Of a stretch of 12,500 nucleotides of DNA, positions 8,232 through 12,500 are shown piece by piece. Each line of letters begins with the position of its first letter. The stretch's first letter is position 1. The DNA is taken from the NCBI GenBank assembly GCA_018398765.1, contig JAHBMJ010002077.1, positions 1 to 12,500 on the forward strand, written 5' to 3'. The position numbers and the translations under genes are program-made. The stretch comes from Chromera velia. Its lineage: Eukaryota; Sar; Chromeraceae. The notes below the pieces were generated by a model. It saw only the letters and a program-made list of their open reading frames with translations, was not told where the DNA came from and made no database searches.

Positions 8232-8296
8232 ACTCTCTCTCTCTCTCAAGACACACACTTACACTTACACTCACACGCACGCACACACGGCGTGTC

Positions 8297-8337
<41 letters not shown>

Positions 8338-8372
8338 ATGACACACACACAGACACAGACACATGCATGCAT
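8232..8372 (+). repeat. (CT)n then (AC)n compound microsatellite
   Basis: A CT run (about 8233-8247) is followed by about 110 bases of mostly AC dinucleotides with interruptions. The array ends in ATGCATGCAT (8363-8372), which contains TGCATGCA. It marks an abrupt change from the GC-richer gene to the AT-rich block beyond. Confidence 0.9.
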
Positions 8373-9240
8373 ACGTATACTATTAAGGTAGTATACCATT
8401 CTACATTATGTGATCTTAGTTATGGTGATTTAATTGGTTCTCTAGGTCGAGCCCTGCCGACGAACACTAGCTATTGCTATTTAATAGTCGCCGTTTAGGC
8501 TCGTTCTTAACTATTCTACTATGATCTCTAGTATGATCTACTACCTAGTCTACTATATTTTAAATTATAACAACTTGCCTAAGTTTTAGCCTGAGTTGCC
8601 TTTGTGACTCAGTTGTGACTAGCTGTGTGAATGTTGACGGCACAAGTATGGCTCATTTCTGAGGTTTCAGACCGTACTCCGTATAGCCTATGCCTGGTGA
8701 CCTGGTCAGAGTTTCTTTCAGGTTCTATCAGATTCTTTGATGTCATCAAAAATAAAAATTTACCAACAGTTTTGTATCTTTTGTTCCAGTCTGGATATTG
8801 TCACTGTCATGTTTCTTGGCTAATAGATTGGAGACTGATTATTGAAGGCAAAACCATAAAGCAATAAAATTGTATACTTGAAGTAATTTGAAGTTAATTA
8901 CTAAGTCTTAAGAATGGTTTAGCTTAGACTTGCTTAGACTTTCCGAAACCAGAAATGAATGGTGATGCATGGTGATGCATTATCCATGGTCTAATAATAA
9001 TCTGCTCTGGTCTGATCAAAAATAGAATTAGATTAAATTAGATTGAATGATGAATGTGATGATAATCAAAATCGTGATGATTTCTGTGGTTATTCATTGA
9101 ATCAAAGTTAATCAAAGTAGATCAAAGCTTATAAAAATCTGTTTTTAGTCACCAAATATAAGACACAAAAAAATTAATGTGATTATTGCAATGTACACAG
9201 AAGTACGCTTCTGTCTAGAAGTCTGTTTCCATATTCAAGG
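8373..9240. other. AT-rich gene-free block
   Basis: The block starts at the end of the microsatellite and runs to about 9240, AT-richer than its flanks. No coding region is supported; an open frame at 8631-8867 has no recognisable domain and atypical composition. Two small inverted repeats are seen: GTATACTA/TAGTATAC (8375-8396, 6-base loop) and ACAGAAG/CTTCTGT (9197-9214, loop TACG). A short tandem duplication with unit TGGTGATGCA lies near 8961-8981. No mobile-element protein or clear terminal repeats were found. Confidence 0.5.
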
Positions 9241-9761
9241 GAGGAGTTTAGAAGAGTTGGCCCGGATGGGAGGGATTGATGATCGAGGTTTTGTTATGCA
9301 TGCCGCGTCCCATATATGAGGGGCGGATAGCCATGGGAGGGATTTAGAGCGATTTGAATTCGCCGGCCGGTGCATGCGTCAGCGCGTTAGTCAGTGCGCA
9401 ACTTTTTTTTTTTGGAAAAACATTTTGAATTGTTTTTTCGCTTTGCGGGGTCGTGCGCACGACATTGCACGCATGCGATACGCACGCACGTCAGTTTGAA
9501 AAAAAAAATCCAATTGTTTCACAAAAAGGCACGTGATGTGAGGTATGCATTGTGCAGTCTCAGTCACCATCAGTCACCGCGAACGTCACAGAGCATCAGC
9601 TCACGAGACGGAGGAGTATATACAAGCCAGAGTCTGACTGAGCGAGAACGCCACTTGGTTCGCTGAGAGCGTTTTGGAGTGTGTTTGTGCTTGATCAGTC
9701 GAAGGGTTCGGAGACGGCCTTGTATCTCAACAATCCAACTTGCAAAAAAATAGAGCGCAAA
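9241..9761 (+). promoter_or_regulatory. Upstream region of the right Cys-rich gene
   Basis: Mixed composition, no gene. It carries TGCATGCC (9297-9304), TGCATGCG (9371-9378), a perfect 14-base palindrome GTCGTGCGCACGAC (9450-9463), a poly-T run and a poly-A run (about 9403-9413 and 9499-9508), GTATATAC (9616-9623) as a TATA-like site about 140 bases before the ATG at 9762, and GGAGACGG (9710-9717). The pattern fits a promoter plus leader; the start of transcription is unknown. Confidence 0.45.
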
Positions 9762-10800
9762 ATGAGGTCCTCTTTCCCGTGGCTCCTTTCTGTTTTTCTT
9801 GGGGTCTGTTCAGTGTCAGCTGGGATGGACCTATCCAGCTTTGATCTCGGAGGGCTTTTCCAACTGAAGAAAACACCCAAAACGTCGACAGGCAAAGGGA
9901 CCATTGGAAAGAAAATTAGCTGCGCAGATGTGACAGATCAGGACTTCACATCTACTTGCACCGCCGCCGGGTACCGCCCGTACGACGCAGAAGCCGGTGC
10001 CCTGATCGACTGCGGCAGCAGACTCTCCTTGTGCACAACCGCCAAGTGCTGCCCCCCCCCCACATGCGCGTCGGTAGCGGCTGCGGAAGGTCCTTTTGAT
10101 TGTGCAGCCGCCGGATATCCTCCTCTCAGTCCGAGTCTGGAAGAGTTGGTTCTCTGCCCCACCGGTTCGCCTTCCGGCTGCACCACCGCAACGTGCTGCG
10201 GCCCGCCAACCTGCAACAGTGCAGAGCCCCACGAATGTGTGTCGGGGTATGAGTGTGCAGCGATCAGGCGCAACGCATCTGACCCGGACATCCAGGGCCT
10301 CCAATTGTGCCCCTCCAGTGACCCGTCCGCATGCACCAGCAGTTTCTGCTGCGGACCTGCAACCTGTGGTTCTGTGGGCATCGACTGTGAGGCGAACGAT
10401 TTCTTTGAACCGGGTGAGTGAGAAAGAGAGAGAGAAGCAGAGGGAAAGGAACGGAGGCAGCAAGAGAGACCGAAACCCTTTCTGACAGGATGGCTGTTTT
10501 TTTCTCCCTCCTGTCTGGCCAGCTTCCTTGCTTCCCTGCTTCCTTGCTTCCCTTCCTTACTTTGTTGCTTTCTTTCTTTCTTCCTGTCATCCGTTCTTCC
10601 TTTCCCCTCTTCTTTCTTTTTCTTCCCACCTTTCTTCCTTTCATTCATTCCCGCCCGCCCTTTTCTTTTTGAATTGATTGCTTTCTTTCTTTCTTGCTTT
10701 CGACTTTTCTTGCTTGTTCGATTTTCTTTGTTTCTTCCTCCATTCCTTCCTTCCGTCTCTTTCTCGTGCGCTCTTTCCTTCCTCTATTGCCGCTCTCTCT

Positions 10801-10875
<75 letters not shown>

Positions 10876-11294
10876 TACCCCTTTCTCTCTGTATGGATGC
10901 AGACGCCGACACTGCCCGGAAGCTGTGCCCGAATCCCACCGACCCTGATTCTTGCACGCCCGTCTTCTGTTGCGGCTTCGCTTCAGCAGAGTTGGCTTTG
11001 GCGGCGGAGAACTGCACTGCGGCCGGGTACCGGGACATTCCTCCCGGTACCACATGCCCCGACCCTCTGGACCCCTCCAGCTGCTCTATTGCAGCCTCCT
11101 GCAGGGCCCCCACGTGCCTGAGTGCCAACGAAGTCTTCATGTTCGACACCCATTGCGACTGCAATTTCGATGCCAACGAGGCCAATATCGTCCTGTGCCC
11201 CGATGGCACTCCAGATTCCTGTGCGGCAGATGACTTCTGCTGCAATCTCCCCCTCTCTGGCCAACTCAACGGCGTCGAGACGGTTCGATTCTGA
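9762..11294 (+). CDS. Secreted Cys-rich repeat protein, two exons (right paralog)
   Basis: Join of 9762-10413 and 10903-11294, giving 347 residues. The ATG at 9762 has A at -3 and starts a signal peptide (core about 6-19). A short DLSSFDLGGLF linker (23-33) echoes the GDLF linker of the left paralog. Six Cys-rich repeats follow (about 52-333), with the consensus C-P, C-T-x3-C-C-G-P-x-T-C. Repeat 4 lacks the final Cys, as in the left copy; repeat 5 has SCR where CC is expected (about 283-285). NAS (171) and NCT (254) are possible glycosylation sites. Exon 1 ends CCGG/GTGAGT, and exon 2 follows GGATGCAG; joining keeps frame in phase 1, while read-through meets TGA at 10419-10421. The gene is the mirror-image paralog of 5439-3685. 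Function is unknown; extracellular location is inferred from the signal peptide and Cys density. Confidence 0.85.
10414..10902 (+). other. Phase-1 intron of the right Cys-rich gene
   Basis: This is a 489-base GT-AG intron. The first 60 bases are purine-rich (GA runs). From about 10497 to 10837 it is overwhelmingly pyrimidine, ending in a (CT)n array, then (GT)n to about 10876, then the acceptor. GAGAAAGAGAGAG at 10420-10432, six bases past the donor, is perfectly complementary to 10793-10805. The site and phase match the intron of the left paralog, though the sequence is not alignable outside low-complexity runs. Confidence 0.85.
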
Positions 11295-11651
11295 TCGGTG
11301 CATTTTGAAAACATCAAATTATTTTCAGAATGTGGAGAGGAGGGAGGGTTGGAATTGATGGGAAGTAAGTAAGTAAGTAAGTAAGTTAGAAGAAATGCTG
11401 GAAAGAAGGAAGGCTGACCATGGCCATCATGAGTGTATTCCAGCTGTCTGCCTGCCCCGGTGCTTGCCATTCTGTCCCATCTGAGCAATCGATTGAAAGA
11501 CAAAAGGATCAAAACAGAGGGATGTTGATGAAATAAGCACAACCACGCCGTTGCGTCAACCTTGATAAACGGGCTGTTGGTTTCTTCAATGACATGGGTG
11601 GGACAACGGAATGAGAGAAGGAACGAGAGAAGGTGGGATCGGTTGAAGAGG
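11295..11651 (+). other. 3' flank of the right Cys-rich gene
   Basis: Non-coding stretch between the stop and the inverted repeat. It holds (AAGT)6 at 11363-11386 and no clear AATAAA. It does not align with the 155 bases between stop and repeat in the left arm, so similarity resumes only at about 11652. Confidence 0.5.
11363..11386 (+). repeat. (AAGT)6 microsatellite
   Basis: Six perfect AAGT units lie about 70 bases past the stop of the right Cys-rich gene; there is no counterpart in the left arm. Confidence 0.9.
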
Positions 11652-12500
11652 AATCGAGAGAAAACAAATCAAGGAAGAAAAAAAGAAAGGAACAGGGGAG
11701 CAGAAAGGATTGAGTTTGGTTCACCTGCAGCGATCCACAGGCACTTCTTTTGTTTTGGGTTTGTTCTTCGTGTTTTCTTCTTCATCCTCATCTTGTTTTA
11801 GGTTTGTTCTTCGTTTTTTCTTCTTGCTTTAGGTTTATTCTTCGTTTTTTCTTCTTGATCCTCCTCATTTTGTGCCAATCTTTTCTTTCTGTTTGTGTGG
11901 GGGATTGATTGTGTGCTTTGTCGATCATCGACCCTCCTCGCACACCTCTTTTGTCGATCGATCATGCGCATTCACGAGCGCCCGCGACTTTGAAGATCCC
12001 GATTGTCTTCTGTATGAAAAAGAGAATCTCAAGCCAATCAATCGCCAGTCATTCCACCTACAGCAGTGCTGCTTCGCCACCTGCCCTCCTCCCTTACTTC
12101 TTTCGTTTGGACCGTTCCGCTATGGTCTTCCATTTGTTCTTCTTGCACTTCCAATCTTTTGTTATTCTTTGTCCTTTAGCTTCGTGTAAAGACTGTAAGT
12201 TACTCTATCGGTCTGTCTTTCTGTGCGTCTGTCTCCAGTGGCATGAGGGAGAGCGTGTCCGTTGCCAGCGTGCGTCAGCGAGAGTGTTGTCAGGGTCCGC
12301 TTTTGTTGAAGGTCTTTGACCGAAAGAAGGAATTAAGAATGGATGCATTCCTCATATGGCGGGTCCCCTCACGCATCCGCCACTGGCTCGATTGCTCCGA
12401 CTGTATTTGATTGGTCTGCATGTGTGATTGTTGTCCACCATCAATGCGGTCGACCTCGACAGACAGACAGACTGATGCATTCATCCTTCTATCTATGCGT
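11652..12500 (+). repeat. Right copy of long inverted repeat (runs off the window)
   Basis: This block is the reverse complement counterpart of 2769-3530. It is longer because of extra tandem units at 11750-11870 and an inserted or diverged patch near 12215-12260. It lies 357 bases past the stop of the right Cys-rich gene, in the same orientation relative to the gene as the left copy. It continues to the last base, so its outer end is unseen. Open frames in it are shifted relative to the left copy and are not supported as coding. Confidence 0.9.
11750..11870 (+). repeat. Three-unit tandem repeat inside the right inverted-repeat copy
   Basis: Three imperfect units built on GGTTTGTTCTTCG followed by a T-rich stretch and CTTCTT; unit length is about 31-46 bases. 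The left copy has a single unit (3401-3438, opposite strand), so the array expanded in the right arm or contracted in the left. Confidence 0.8.

Noticed and set aside
8631-8867. 78-codon plus-strand frame in the AT-rich block
   Set aside because: No recognisable domain, biased composition, no promoter or splice context; length is within chance expectation.
9831-10648. Long minus-strand frames opposite exon 1 of the right Cys-rich gene
   Set aside because: They mirror the Cys-repeat codons and run into simple repeats; the plus-strand frame has the signal peptide, repeats and matching splice sites.
10784-11542. 252-codon minus-strand frame across exon 2 and the microsatellite
   Set aside because: It consists largely of dinucleotide-repeat translation and the antisense of exon 2; no independent support.
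2769-12500. A composite DNA transposon with long terminal inverted repeats
   Set aside because: No transposase is seen between the repeats, the arms also contain paralogous genes at matching positions, and target-site duplications cannot be tested because the right end is outside the window. Inverted segmental duplication explains more.

Overview
The window looks like nuclear DNA from a protist. Genes are widely spaced, two need GT-AG introns to be read, several encode signal peptides or membrane anchors, and microsatellites ((CT)n, (AC)n, (GT)n) are abundant. The palindrome TGCATGCA recurs in gene-free DNA next to genes; it is known as an ApiAP2 target in apicomplexans. Together with base composition near 50% GC and algal-style Cys-rich repeat proteins, this makes an alveolate of the chromerid type (Chromera-like) my best guess. 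That is inference, not proof.

Layout: 1-584 is a 5' region with a TATA-like box. 585-1796 (+) encodes a membrane-anchored, SAM-dependent methyltransferase-like protein. 1797-2768 is an AT-rich gene-free stretch. 2769-3530 is the left copy of a long inverted repeat. 5439-3685 (-) is a two-exon gene for a secreted protein of six Cys-rich repeats. 5440-6109 is a divergent promoter region. 6110-8128 (+) encodes a glycosyltransferase family 25-like protein with a signal sequence. 8129-9761 holds a microsatellite, an AT-rich block and the promoter region of the next gene. 9762-11294 (+) is a second two-exon gene, paralogous to the one at 5439-3685. 11652-12500 is the right copy of the inverted repeat, running off the window.

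Main result: the segment 2769-12500 is an inverted, head-to-head duplication. Each arm has the same order: signal peptide, DLGxLF linker, three Cys-rich repeats, a phase-1 intron inside repeat 4, repeats 4-6, stop, then the 3' repeat. The glycosyltransferase sits in the spacer between the arms. The coding exons have diverged strongly at protein level, but the downstream repeat is about 95% identical by eye in its core, with 101 bases in a row unchanged. That mismatch suggests gene conversion, constraint on a 3' element, or later spread of a repeat. The two introns also share a striking feature: complementary purine and pyrimidine microsatellites that could pair within the intron.

Taken together, the four genes point to the secretory pathway: two Cys-rich secreted proteins, a luminal glycosyltransferase and an anchored methyltransferase. 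A link to cell-surface or wall glycoproteins is plausible but untested.
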